Source: DATBVX01 sp963695985 (GTDB lineage: Bacteria > Pseudomonadota > Gammaproteobacteria > Steroidobacterales > Steroidobacteraceae). From it: DNA of 64,000 nt. Positions within the stretch are counted from its first letter, which is position 1, and each line of letters opens with the position of its first letter. Shown one piece after another: positions 41,582 to 50,117 of the stretch. Both the position numbers and the translations under genes were made by a program. Under the pieces are notes generated by a model. It ran no database searches. It was not told the origin of the DNA and was given only the letters and a program-made list of their open reading frames with translations. The DNA lies in NCBI GenBank assembly GCA_963695985.1, contig CAVOIC010000003.1:62001-126000 (forward strand), read 5' to 3'.

Positions 41582-42355
41582 TCAGCCGCCCGCACGATCC
41601 CGGCTGCCGAGGGTAAGCACCTCATGCCCCGCGGTGGTCACCAGTATGGTGTGCTCCCACTGTGCGGACAGGGAATGGTCCTTGGTGACCACGGTCCAGC
41701 CATCGGGGAGCAGGCGCACATGCCGGCGCCCCGCATTGATCATCGGTTCGATCGTGAAGGTCATGCCGGCTTTAAGCTCCAGGCCGGTCCCCGGCTCACC
41801 GTAGTGCAGGACCTGCGGGTCCTCGTGGTAGATGCGTCCGATACCGTGGCCGCAGTACTCGCGCACCACCGAGAAGTTGCGCGACTCGGCCAGCCTCTGT
41901 ATGGCGTGGCCAATGTCGCCGAGGCGTGCACCCGGGCGCACCTGCTCGATTCCACGCCACATGGCTTCGAAGCAGCTCTCGGTGAGCCGCTGTGCCTGCA
42001 CCGGTGGCTTGCCGACGAAGTACATGCGACTGGTGTCACCGTGGAAACCATCCTTGATCACCGTGACGTCGATATTCAGGATGTCGCCGCTTTTGAGCAC
42101 CCGATCCCCCGGAATGCCATGGCAGACCACATGATTGACCGACGCGCAGATGGTCTTCGGGTAGCCCTTGTAGTTCAGATTCGCCGGGACTGCGCGTTGC
42201 TGGTTCACGATGTAGCTGTGGCACAGCCGGTCGAGCTCCTCGGTGGTCACCCCCGGAGAGATGTGCTCCCCGATCATGTCCAGCACTTCGGCGGCGAGGC
42301 GGCCGGCCAGGCGCATGCAGTCCTGCTCTTCAGGCGTCTTGATGGAGACGTTCAT
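41582..42355 (-). CDS. map: Type I methionine aminopeptidase
   Basis: 257 residues from ATG at 42355; an ATG at 42382 would add nine residues, and neither start has a good ribosome binding site, but the family N-terminus (MxISIKTPE) fits 42355. The di-metal ligands lie in NIDVTVIKDGFHGDTSRM (two Asp), CGHGIG (His), TIEPMIN (Glu) and WEHTILV (Glu). It removes the initiator methionine during translation. It is divergent from rpsB, the usual gammaproteobacterial arrangement, and glnD follows it at 10 bases. Confidence 0.96.
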   Translation of the reverse strand: MNVSIKTPEEQDCMRLAGRLAAEVLDMIGEHISPGVTTEELDRLCHSYIVNQQRAVPANLNYKGYPKTICASVNHVVCHGIPGDRVLKSGDILNIDVTVIKDGFHGDTSRMYFVGKPPVQAQRLTESCFEAMWRGIEQVRPGARLGDIGHAIQRLAESRNFSVVREYCGHGIGRIYHEDPQVLHYGEPGTGLELKAGMTFTIEPMINAGRRHVRLLPDGWTVVTKDHSLSAQWEHTILVTTAGHEVLTLGSRDRAGG

Positions 42356-42413
42356 TACGGGTGTGTAGGCGGCTTCGCGCATGGCGGGGCGGCGGTGCGG
42401 TGAATCTAACGCG

Positions 42414-42442
42414 TTGTTCGAGCAACAAGTTTATGGTATAAA
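42414..42442 (+). promoter_or_regulatory. rpsB promoter
   Basis: TTGTTC (42414-42419) and TATAAA (42437-42442) are separated by exactly 17 bases. The bases after the -10 are GCGCGCC, a GC-rich discriminator of the kind seen at promoters controlled by the stringent response. Confidence 0.75.
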
Positions 42443-42512
42443 GCGCGCCGTTTTTTAGCAATGTAAACCACACGCGCATCGTCACATGTGGGTGGGTGCC
42501 GTTGACGGAACA

Positions 42513-42533
42513 CTGCAGGTCTCAGGCCTGCAG
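42513..42533 (+). promoter_or_regulatory. rpsB leader hairpin
   Basis: CTGCAGG (42513-42519) and CCTGCAG (42527-42533) form a perfect 7-bp stem in the 140-base leader of rpsB. The S2 operon is known to be autoregulated by S2 binding its leader in gammaproteobacteria; whether this hairpin is that element is inference. Confidence 0.5.
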
Positions 42534-42592
42534 GTCCCGAAAGCGGTTTCCACATGGGGTGCGCGGAGGCTTAACCCCAACAGGAGCTTTTC

Positions 42593-43612
42593 ATGACCAG
42601 CGTGTCCATGCGACAGATGCTGGAAGCGGGCGTTCATTTCGGACATCAGACCCGCTTCTGGAACCCGAAGATGGCCCCTTACATCTTCGGTGAACGTAAC
42701 AAAATCCACATCATCAACCTCGAGAAGACCCAGCCTCTATATGTGGAGGCGGCAAACTTCATCAAGGCCGTCGTGGCCGATGGCGGTAAGGTGCTGTTCG
42801 TCGGGACCAAGCGCTCGGCGCGCGAGGCCGTGCAGAAGGAAGCCATCCGTGTCGGCATGCCTTACGTCAACCAGCGCTGGCTGGGCGGGATGCTGACCAA
42901 TTTCAAGACCATCCGGCAGTCGATCAAGCGGCTGATGGAGCTCGATGAACTCAACACCAGCGGTGCGCTCGACAAGCGCGGCAAGAAAGAGGCCCAGTCG
43001 CTGCGCCGGGAGATGGAGAAGCTCAACAAGAGCCTGGGCGGCATCAGAGAAATGGGCGCGCTCCCCGATGCGCTGTTCGTCATCGACGTGGGGCACGAGG
43101 AGATCGCGGTGCACGAAGCGCAGAAGCTCGGCATCCCGGTCGTGGCCGTGGTGGACACGAACTGCTCACCGGACGGCATCGACTATGTCATCCCGGGCAA
43201 TGACGACGCCATGCGTGCGATCCAGCTCTACGCGGCTGGTATTGCCGACGCTGTCACCGAAGGTAAACAGTCCATCCCCGAGGTACCGGCCGGCGAAGAC
43301 GAATTCGTCGAACTCGACGAGGAAGGCAACCCGAGGAAGAAGACGGCACGCCGCAGGCCGGCGCCGCCCAAGAAGAAGGCCGCGATTCGTCGCAAGCCCG
43401 CAGCGAAGGTGCTGGAAGCGGAAGCCCCCGCCGAGGAGGCGGCGCCTGCCGTTGATGCGGATCCCGAGGATCCAGAGGATCCCGAGGACGTGAGCGCCAC
43501 AGGCGAGCGTTTTGCTCTACGCCGGAGCGTTCCGGCTCGGCGCAAGCCGGCCAGCAAGCCCGAAGGCGGCAGTGATTCGGGCCCGGCAAACCCGGGCGCT
43601 GCGGGCGAATAA
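42593..43612 (+). CDS. rpsB: 30S ribosomal protein S2
   Basis: S2 starts with TSVSMRQMLEAGVHFGHQTRFWNPKM-like text and is preceded by AGGAG. The normal S2 fold ends near residue 235 (E. coli S2 is 241). The remaining about 100 residues are a low-complexity extension: a basic KKTARRRPAPPKKKAAIRRK stretch, an acidic segment with a threefold Asp-Pro-Glu repeat (289-297), and a second basic/Ser-Gly-rich end. Such an extension is present in some related lineages but not in most S2 proteins. It is expected on the ribosome surface. The gene heads the rpsB-tsf pair. Confidence 0.96.
   Translation: MTSVSMRQMLEAGVHFGHQTRFWNPKMAPYIFGERNKIHIINLEKTQPLYVEAANFIKAVVADGGKVLFVGTKRSAREAVQKEAIRVGMPYVNQRWLGGMLTNFKTIRQSIKRLMELDELNTSGALDKRGKKEAQSLRREMEKLNKSLGGIREMGALPDALFVIDVGHEEIAVHEAQKLGIPVVAVVDTNCSPDGIDYVIPGNDDAMRAIQLYAAGIADAVTEGKQSIPEVPAGEDEFVELDEEGNPRKKTARRRPAPPKKKAAIRRKPAAKVLEAEAPAEEAAPAVDADPEDPEDPEDVSATGERFALRRSVPARRKPASKPEGGSDSGPANPGAAGE
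43460..43486 (+). repeat. Three 9-bp repeats in the rpsB extension
   Basis: GATCC[CA]GAG occurs three times at 43460-43468, 43469-43477 and 43478-43486, coding for Asp-Pro-Glu each time. The copies differ at one base. Confidence 0.75.
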
Positions 43613-43696
43613 CCGCGCCGCGCGCGCGGTTCTCGCAGCTGGCTCCACTACTTGCGCGGCCGCGCGCCGCGCGATTCATCTCGAGGTTCTGGGACG

Positions 43697-44578
43697 ATGA
43701 CAGTCACGGCAGAAGCGGTCAAACAACTGCGTGAGCGCACAGGCGCCGGCATGATGGAATGCAAGAAGGCCCTGGTGGAGTCGGGTGGTAACCTCGACGC
43801 CGCGGCCGACCTGATGCGGCGCCAGGGCCTGGCCAAGGCGGACAAGAAGGCCTCGCGTGTCGCGGCCGAGGGCATCATCGTGGTGGAGCGCTCCGGCGAC
43901 GGGCTGACAGCTGCGATGGTCGAAGTGAACTGCGAAACCGACTTCGTCGCACGCGAACAGGATTTTCGCGGCTTCGCGAGCCTGGTCGGCCAGCTGGCCC
44001 TCAAGAGCCACGCCCACGAAGTCGCCTTACTACTCGATCAGAAGACCGATGCCGGCGACACGCTCGAGGAGCGCCGCCGCGCGCTGGTGGCGAAGATCGG
44101 CGAGAACATCAACGTGCGACGCGTCGCCACCGTCAGCGCGCCGACCCTGCTCGGCGCGTACGTTCACGGCACGCGAATCGGTGCTCTGGTGGCGCTGCAA
44201 GGCGGAAACGAGGCGCTTGCCAAGGACATGGCCATGCACGTTGCGGCGGTCAATCCACAGTACATCCGGCCCGCAGACGTGCCGGCGGAGATCGTGGAGC
44301 GCGAGCGTGGGATCCTGCGTGACCAGGCGGCCGGCGAGGGCAAGGCTCCGGAGATCACCGCGAAGATGGTCGAGGGACGGTTGCGCAAGTACCTGAACGA
44401 AATCGCGCTGACCGGCCAGCCGTTCGTCAAGGATCCGAATCTGACCGTGGAGAAGTATCTGCAGCAGGGCGGGGCGAACGTGGTCGAGATCGCGCGCTTC
44501 GAGGTCGGTCTCGGATTGGAGAAGAAGCAGGGCGATTTCGCCGCCGAGGTCATGGCGACGGTTCACGGTAAGCATTGA
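43697..44578 (+). CDS. tsf: Elongation factor Ts
   Basis: 293 residues from ATG at 43697, with a GAGG element 10 bases upstream; the in-frame ORF upstream has no family content. EF-Ts recharges EF-Tu by displacing GDP. The N-terminal domain shows LRERTGAGMMECKKAL, the core TDFVAREQDF motif, and the C-terminal LTGQPFVKDP segment. Length is close to E. coli (283). A terminator-like hairpin lies 5 bases after its stop. Confidence 0.96.
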   Translation: MTVTAEAVKQLRERTGAGMMECKKALVESGGNLDAAADLMRRQGLAKADKKASRVAAEGIIVVERSGDGLTAAMVEVNCETDFVAREQDFRGFASLVGQLALKSHAHEVALLLDQKTDAGDTLEERRRALVAKIGENINVRRVATVSAPTLLGAYVHGTRIGALVALQGGNEALAKDMAMHVAAVNPQYIRPADVPAEIVERERGILRDQAAGEGKAPEITAKMVEGRLRKYLNEIALTGQPFVKDPNLTVEKYLQQGGANVVEIARFEVGLGLEKKQGDFAAEVMATVHGKH

Positions 44579-44583
44579 TCCAC

Positions 44584-44605
44584 GAACCCCGCCGGAGCGG
44601 GGTTC
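44584..44605 (+). terminator. Terminator hairpin between tsf and pyrH
   Basis: GAACCCCGC (44584-44592), tetraloop CGGA, GCGGGGTTC (44597-44605): a perfect 9-bp stem followed by a T-containing stretch. A TATAAT (44608-44613) begins 2 bases after it and could be the -10 of a pyrH promoter, so one transcript may stop just where the next starts. Confidence 0.65.
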
Positions 44606-44607
44606 TC

Positions 44608-44613
44608 TATAAT
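44608..44613 (+). promoter_or_regulatory. Candidate -10 of a pyrH promoter
   Basis: TATAAT, 22 bases before the pyrH ATG. No good -35 at standard spacing; the sequence there is the terminator stem. Confidence 0.4.
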
Positions 44614-44635
44614 TGGTTTTCCGGGGGCGCTTCGA

Positions 44636-45379
44636 ATGGGTCACAACGACACGCAGCCACGCTATCGGCGCATCCTGGTGAAGCTGAGCGGGGAGGCGTT
44701 GCTCGGAAACGCGGACTACGGCATCGATCCGGCGATGCTCAAGCGTATCGCCACCGAGGTGCGCGATGTGACGCAGCTCGGCGTCCAGATCGCTGTTGTC
44801 ATCGGCGGCGGCAACATCTTTCGCGGCGCGGGCCTGGCGCGGGCCGGAATGGATCGGGTCACCGCGGACCATATGGGCATGCTCGCCACGGTGATGAATG
44901 CACTCGCGATGCAGGACGCCCTCGAAAGTCTCGGCGTCTACGCGCGCGTGATGTCCGCACTACGGATCAACGAGGTCTGCGAAGACTACATCCGGCGACG
45001 CGCGACCCGGCACCTGGAGAAAGGTCGCGTCGTGATCTTCGCCGCCGGCACCGGCAATCCGTTCTTTACTACAGATACCGCAGCCAGCTTGCGCGCCATC
45101 GAGGTCAATGCCGAGGTGCTGCTCAAGGCGACCAAGGTGAGCGGCGTGTATTCGGACGATCCGGCCAGGAATCCGTCCGCGAAGCGTTACACGCGCCTCA
45201 CATTCGACCAGGTGCTCTCGCAGAAGCTCAACGTGATGGACGCCACCGCCATCGTGATGTGCCGCGACAACAACCTGCCGCTGCAGGTGTTCAATCTGAA
45301 CGTGCCCGGCGACCTGATGAAGATCGTGCTGGGCCAGAACGTCGGAACGGTGGTCGAGAATGAGGCGCAGGCCAGCTGA
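44636..45379 (+). CDS. pyrH: Uridylate kinase (UMP kinase)
   Basis: A 247-residue amino-acid-kinase-fold enzyme making UDP from UMP. N-terminal ILVKLSGEALLG, the IGGGNIFRGAGLA loop and the TGNPFFTTDTAA segment are the standard nucleotide and phosphate sites. Typical length (E. coli 241). Together with frr it follows rpsB-tsf as in nearly all gammaproteobacteria. It has no strong Shine-Dalgarno in the visible leader. frr follows 23 bases later. Confidence 0.97.
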   Translation: MGHNDTQPRYRRILVKLSGEALLGNADYGIDPAMLKRIATEVRDVTQLGVQIAVVIGGGNIFRGAGLARAGMDRVTADHMGMLATVMNALAMQDALESLGVYARVMSALRINEVCEDYIRRRATRHLEKGRVVIFAAGTGNPFFTTDTAASLRAIEVNAEVLLKATKVSGVYSDDPARNPSAKRYTRLTFDQVLSQKLNVMDATAIVMCRDNNLPLQVFNLNVPGDLMKIVLGQNVGTVVENEAQAS

Positions 45380-45402
45380 GGCCGACGCCTGGGAGACCGG
45401 CG

Positions 45403-45960
45403 ATGCTTGAAGACATAAAGAAAGACGCCGTGCAGCGCATGGCGAAGTGCGTGACCGCATTTCGCAATGACCTGAAGAAGCTGCGCACCGGCCGGGCGCA
45501 TCCGAGCCTGGTCGAGCACCTCAAGGTCGAGTACTACGGCAACGAGGTCCCGTTGATGCAGGTGGCGAGCATCAACGTCGAGGACGCGCGCACGCTCGCC
45601 GTCAGTCCGTGGGACAAGTCCATGGTGCAGGTAATCGAGAAGGCGATTCTCAAGTCCGATCTCGGGTTGACACCGGCTACCGCGGGTCAGGTGATCCGCA
45701 TTCCATTGCCGCCGCTCACGGAGGAACGCCGTCGTGAGCTGACGAAGGTCGTGCGCGCGGAGGCGGAGAACGCACGCGTGGGGGTGCGCAACGTGCGCCG
45801 CGACATCATGAATGAGCTCAAGGAGATGCTGAAAGAAAAGCTGATCTCGCAAGACGACGATCGGCGGGCACACGATGAAGTGCAGAAGCTCACCGACAAG
45901 CATGTGGCCGAAATCGATCACGTGCTGGCGGAGAAAGAGAAGGAAGTGATGCAGGTCTGA
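45403..45960 (+). CDS. frr: Ribosome recycling factor
   Basis: The 185-residue protein is exactly the family length. It mimics tRNA shape and splits post-termination ribosomes together with EF-G. Family segments LRTGRAHPSLVEHLKVEYYG (about 26-45) and ERRRELTKVVRAEAENARVGVRNVRR-like residues are present. It precedes uppS by 8 bases. Confidence 0.97.
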   Translation: MLEDIKKDAVQRMAKCVTAFRNDLKKLRTGRAHPSLVEHLKVEYYGNEVPLMQVASINVEDARTLAVSPWDKSMVQVIEKAILKSDLGLTPATAGQVIRIPLPPLTEERRRELTKVVRAEAENARVGVRNVRRDIMNELKEMLKEKLISQDDDRRAHDEVQKLTDKHVAEIDHVLAEKEKEVMQV

Positions 45961-45968
45961 CGTTCCCG

Positions 45969-46718
45969 ATGCCCAGATCCCCCTCTGCCCCCGTTGCGAA
46001 CACGCTGCCGCGTCACATCGCCATCATCATGGATGGCAACGGACGCTGGGCGCAGGCGCGCGGCCAGATGCGCCACGCTGGCCACAAGGCAGGACTGCAG
46101 CCGGTGCGCATGGCGGTGGAGACTTGTGCGCAACTCGGCATCGAGGTATTGACGCTGTTCACCTTTTCGAGTGAGAACTGGCAGCGGCCGGCCGACGAGG
46201 TCGGGCGGCTGATGGAATTGTTCACGGAGGCGCTCGACCGCGAAGCGGCCGAGCTCGACCGCCAGGGTGTGCGCGTACGTTTCATCGGCGATCGCCGTTC
46301 GCTGTCGATCCGACTCCAGACGCGCCTCAACGAGACCGAGGACCTCACCCGCGGCAACAGCAAGCTGAACCTCGTGATCGCGGTCGGCTATGGCGGCCGC
46401 TGGGACATCACCCAGGCCGCTCGCGCACTGGCGCGCCGTTGCGCGAGCGGGGCGCTCGCGGTGGATGCGATCGACGAGGCGGCCCTGCAGTCCGAGCTGT
46501 CGCTGGGAGATCTGCCCGATCCAGACCTCTTCATCCGAACCGGTGGCGAGCGGCGCATCAGCAACTTCCTGTTGTGGAACCTGGCCTACGCGGAGCTCTA
46601 TTTCTGCGACACCTTGTGGCCTGACTTCGATCGTGCGCAATTCGATCGCGCACTGGAGTTCTTCGCCGGGCGGCAACGCCGCTTCGGGATGACCGATGCG
46701 CAGGTGGTCGCGCGCTGA
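45969..46718 (+). CDS. uppS: Di-trans,poly-cis-undecaprenyl-diphosphate synthase
   Basis: 249 residues. It builds C55 undecaprenyl diphosphate, the lipid carrier for peptidoglycan and O-antigen. The catalytic aspartate is D22 in IAIIMDGNGRWA; the FSSENW, RFIGDR and RTGGERRISNFLLW segments are in place. Frr precedes it by 8 bases and cdsA overlaps its stop by one base, so it is deep within the operon. The order frr-uppS-cdsA-dxr is the Pseudomonas type rather than the E. coli type. Confidence 0.97.
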   Translation: MPRSPSAPVANTLPRHIAIIMDGNGRWAQARGQMRHAGHKAGLQPVRMAVETCAQLGIEVLTLFTFSSENWQRPADEVGRLMELFTEALDREAAELDRQGVRVRFIGDRRSLSIRLQTRLNETEDLTRGNSKLNLVIAVGYGGRWDITQAARALARRCASGALAVDAIDEAALQSELSLGDLPDPDLFIRTGGERRISNFLLWNLAYAELYFCDTLWPDFDRAQFDRALEFFAGRQRRFGMTDAQVVAR

Positions 46719-47536
46719 TGTTGAAGCAACGCATCGTCACTGCTGTCTTGCTGATCCTGGCGTTGCTCGCCGTGATCCTGTGGGTTCCGGCCCGAGCCGC
46801 GCTGGCGATCTTCGCCGTCGTGGTGCTCGTGGGAGCCTGGGAATGGTCGAGCCTGGCGCGTCTTGCGGATGCAACTGTGCGTTGGTTCTACGTGGCGGTC
46901 GTCGCACTGGCGATGGTCGTGGTGTGGCGCTATTCGCAAAGCGAGCAACAGCTGCAGGCGCTGCTGCTCGCTACGCTGCTCTGGTGGGTCGTGGCGTTTC
47001 TATGGATTACTCTCGCGCCTGCCGCGCACAACCGCGCCACCGTCGCTGGCAGCGGACTGCTCGTGCTGGTGCCGGCATGGGTCGCGATCGCTCATCTTTA
47101 TCTTGAGCCGGCTGCGGAGACATCACTACCCGGGCCGCAGCTCGTCCTGTTCCTGTTGCTCCTGGTCTGGGCTGCCGACACCGGCGCCTTTTTTGTCGGG
47201 CGCCGCTTCGGCCGCATCAAGCTTGCACCGCGTGTCAGTCCCCGCAAGACCTGGGAAGGTGTGCTCGGCGGACTGGCCGCGGCAGTGGTTGTAGCTGCGA
47301 TCGGGGCCTACTGGTTTCACCTGCGGCGCGTGACGTTCCTGTCCTTGTGCCTCGCGGTGGTGCTGATCTCGATTGTCGGCGATCTTACCGAGAGCATGTT
47401 CAAGCGCTACGCGGGCGTCAAAGACAGCGGCTCGATCTTTCCGGGCCACGGCGGCGTGCTCGACCGCATCGACAGCATCACGGCTGCCGCTCCTACGTTT
47501 CTGCTCGGCCTGCGCTGGATGGAGACGCAGCCATGA
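46718..47536 (+). CDS. cdsA: Phosphatidate cytidylyltransferase
   Basis: A 272-residue membrane enzyme making CDP-diacylglycerol from phosphatidate and CTP, the branch point of phospholipid synthesis. Several hydrophobic helices are visible, followed by the C-terminal signature FKRYAGVKDSGSIFPGHGG and LDRIDS region. The ATG overlaps the uppS stop (TGATG), so translation is coupled. dxr begins 4 bases before its stop. Confidence 0.95.
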   Translation: MLKQRIVTAVLLILALLAVILWVPARAALAIFAVVVLVGAWEWSSLARLADATVRWFYVAVVALAMVVVWRYSQSEQQLQALLLATLLWWVVAFLWITLAPAAHNRATVAGSGLLVLVPAWVAIAHLYLEPAAETSLPGPQLVLFLLLLVWAADTGAFFVGRRFGRIKLAPRVSPRKTWEGVLGGLAAAVVVAAIGAYWFHLRRVTFLSLCLAVVLISIVGDLTESMFKRYAGVKDSGSIFPGHGGVLDRIDSITAAAPTFLLGLRWMETQP

Positions 47537-48747
47537 AGGGCATCGTGGTGCTTGGCTCCACCGGCAGCGTCGGCGTGAGCACGCTGGATGTGATCGCCAG
47601 GCACCGCGATGCGTTGCGGGTCGTGGCGCTCACCGCCCGCTCGAACGATGAACGCCTCTTCGAGCAGTGCCTCGAGCATCGCCCCGATGTCGTCGTACTC
47701 GTGGACCGCGGCGCAGCGCTGCGCTTGGCCGAACGACTCGGAGCCGCCGGGCTCAACACGCGCGTGCTGCGCGGCGCGTCGGCGCTCGAGGACGTCGTGC
47801 GCTTGCCCGAGACCGACATCGTGATGGCGGCGATCGTGGGCGCTGCGGGACTGTTGCCGACTCTCGCCGCGGCGCGAGCTGGCAAGCGCTTGCTGCTCGC
47901 GAACAAGGAAGCGCTGGTGATGTCCGGGAATCTCCTGCTCGATGCGGTGCGAGCCAGCGGCGCGCAGCTCATTCCGATTGACAGTGAGCACAACGCGATC
48001 TTCCAATGCCTGCCGCTCACGGCGAAAGCCGGGGAGCGGCCGCCGGGCCTGCGCCGGATCCTGCTCACGGCCTCGGGCGGTCCGTTTCTGAAGACGCCTG
48101 CGGACAAACTGCGCCGGGTTACGCCCAGCGAAGCGTGCGCGCACCCCAAGTGGGTCATGGGCCGCAAGATCTCGGTCGACTCAGCCACGCTGATGAACAA
48201 GGGCCTGGAGCTGATCGAAGCCTGCTGGCTGTTCGGGGTGAAGCCTGACGACGTTCAGGTCGTGGTTCATCCGCAGAGCGTCGTGCATTCGATGGTCGAA
48301 TACGTCGATGGCTCTGTGCTCGCACAGCTCGGCAATCCGGACATGCGCACACCGATTTCACATGCGTTGTTCTGGCCGCAGCGCTCGGAGTCAGGCGTCG
48401 AGCCACTCGACATCGTGGGGCTGGGACGACTGACATTTGAGGCACCGGATCTGCAGCGCTTCCCGTGCCTGCAGCTGGCGCAGCGGGCTGCCGCCGCCGG
48501 CGGCACGCTCCCGGCGGTGCTGAATGCCGCCAATGAGGCGGCCGTCCAGTCATTTCTAGACGGGCGCCTGAACTTTACCTCGATCCCGGTGGTCATTGAG
48601 GGCGTGCTCAATTGCGTGGCAGCGGCGCCCGTGCCGGATCTCGAAACCGTTCTGGCGGCGGACCGTGCCGCGCGGCAAGTCGCCGCGCAGCTGATTTCGC
48701 GCCTGGAAGGCGCCACCCCTGACTCGGTCGCGGGAGGCCTTGCCTGA
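47533..48747 (+). CDS. dxr: 1-deoxy-D-xylulose 5-phosphate reductoisomerase
   Basis: 404 residues from ATG at 47533, overlapping cdsA by ATGA; the longer open frame upstream lies inside cdsA and has unrelated content. Dxr makes methylerythritol phosphate, the committed step to isoprenoids and so to undecaprenol. The NADPH loop is GSTGSVGVSTLDV (8-20). The active site carries PIDSEHNAIFQCL and SVDSATLMNKGLELIEACWLF-like segments (quoted in two parts: SVDSATLMNKGLE, then LIEACWLF). Length is standard (E. coli 398). rseP starts within its stop codon. Confidence 0.96.
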   Translation: MKGIVVLGSTGSVGVSTLDVIARHRDALRVVALTARSNDERLFEQCLEHRPDVVVLVDRGAALRLAERLGAAGLNTRVLRGASALEDVVRLPETDIVMAAIVGAAGLLPTLAAARAGKRLLLANKEALVMSGNLLLDAVRASGAQLIPIDSEHNAIFQCLPLTAKAGERPPGLRRILLTASGGPFLKTPADKLRRVTPSEACAHPKWVMGRKISVDSATLMNKGLELIEACWLFGVKPDDVQVVVHPQSVVHSMVEYVDGSVLAQLGNPDMRTPISHALFWPQRSESGVEPLDIVGLGRLTFEAPDLQRFPCLQLAQRAAAAGGTLPAVLNAANEAAVQSFLDGRLNFTSIPVVIEGVLNCVAAAPVPDLETVLAADRAARQVAAQLISRLEGATPDSVAGGLA

Positions 48748-50096
48748 TGCCGGTTGCGATCTCAATCCTGGCGTTCATTTTCGCCATCAGCGTCCTGGTC
48801 GCAGTCCACGAGTTCGGCCACTTCTGGGTCGCCAAACGGCTCGGCTTCAAGGTCCTGCGCTTCTCCATCGGTTTCGGCAGGCCGTTGTGGATGCGAGCCG
48901 CGGGCCCCGATCGCACCGAGTACGCCATCGCTGCCATTCCGCTGGGCGGTTACGTCAAGCTCCTCGATGAGCGCGAAGGTCCGGTGCCCGCGGCCGAGAT
49001 CGAGCGCTCCTTTACGCGTCGACCGGTGTGGCAGCGGCTGCTGGTGCTGAGCGCCGGCCCCGCGTTCAATTTCCTGTTCGCCGTTGCCGCCTACTGGATC
49101 CTCTTCATGTGGGGCGTGCCGCAGGCTCATCCCGTAGTGGGCGAAGTCGTGCTCAACTCGCACGCCGCGCAGGCGGGGCTGAGGCCGCGCGACGAGATCC
49201 TGCGCGTGGGCAACAAGCGCACGGCAGATCCCAAGGCGGTGATCTTCGCGTTGCTCGAGGACCTGCTGGACGACGGCCAGGTGCCGTTGCGCGTGCGGGG
49301 GGCTGATGGCATCGAGCGCGATCTGAAGCTGAGCGTCCCTGATGCCCGCGAGCGGCATGAACTCACCGAGCCCGGGGCGCTGATGAAGGGCATCGGTTTC
49401 GATTTTCGCGCGCCCGCGGTGCCGCCGATCATCGAGCGACCGCTTCCCGACGGCCCGGCCGAGAAAGCTGGCATCCGTTCCGACGAGCGCGTGCTGGCCG
49501 TCGATAGTCAGGCGATGGCGACCAGCACCGAGTTTCGCGACTACATCAGCCAACGCCCCGGCGAGCGCGTCATCTTGACCGTGCGCGGCGCGGACGGGGA
49601 ACGCAACGTGGCGGTCACCATACGCGCCGAGCATGAAGGCGGGGCGACCGTGGGGCGAATCGGCGTCGAGCTGCAGCGCGCCGAGCTCGAGCGCCTCGGA
49701 CCCTTCGCCGCCCTGAGCCGCGCGGGGAGCGAGACCTGGAGCATGTCGGAGCTCACCGTGAGCATGCTGTGGAACATGGTCATGGGGCGCGTCTCGGTGA
49801 AGAACATCAGCGGCCCGATCAACATCGCAGCTTTCGCCGGCGAAACGGCGCGCGTGGGCGTGCGGCCGTTCCTGACGTTTCTCGCGATCGTCAGCATCAG
49901 CCTCGGCGTGTTGAACCTGCTGCCGATACCGATCCTGGATGGCGGGCAGATGCTGTTTCAACTGATCGAGTGGGTGAAGGGTAGCCCGCTGTCGGAGCGC
50001 GCGCAGGTGCTCGGCCAGCAGGTCGGCATCGCACTGCTGCTGCTGTTGATGAGCCTGGCGTTCTACAACGACATCACCTCGCGCTTTCTTAACTAG
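48747..50096 (+). CDS. rseP: Site-2 intramembrane protease RseP
   Basis: A 449-residue zinc metalloprotease that cleaves anti-sigma factors such as RseA in the envelope stress response. The zinc motif is H21-E22-x-x-H25 (AVHEFGHFW), near the first transmembrane helix. Two periplasmic PDZ domains span about 115-190 and 200-290. The C-terminal LPIPILDGGQML segment provides the third zinc ligand. It starts inside the dxr stop (TGATG), immediately before bamA. Confidence 0.95.
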   Translation: MPVAISILAFIFAISVLVAVHEFGHFWVAKRLGFKVLRFSIGFGRPLWMRAAGPDRTEYAIAAIPLGGYVKLLDEREGPVPAAEIERSFTRRPVWQRLLVLSAGPAFNFLFAVAAYWILFMWGVPQAHPVVGEVVLNSHAAQAGLRPRDEILRVGNKRTADPKAVIFALLEDLLDDGQVPLRVRGADGIERDLKLSVPDARERHELTEPGALMKGIGFDFRAPAVPPIIERPLPDGPAEKAGIRSDERVLAVDSQAMATSTEFRDYISQRPGERVILTVRGADGERNVAVTIRAEHEGGATVGRIGVELQRAELERLGPFAALSRAGSETWSMSELTVSMLWNMVMGRVSVKNISGPINIAAFAGETARVGVRPFLTFLAIVSISLGVLNLLPIPILDGGQMLFQLIEWVKGSPLSERAQVLGQQVGIALLLLLMSLAFYNDITSRFLN

Positions 50097-50117
50097 AAGC
50101 GAACTGACAGGCCGCGA

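Noticed and set aside
47347..47532. Longer dxr starting 62 codons upstream
   Set aside because: The stretch overlaps cdsA's conserved C-terminus in another frame; Dxr begins with the NADPH loop near the ATG at 47533.
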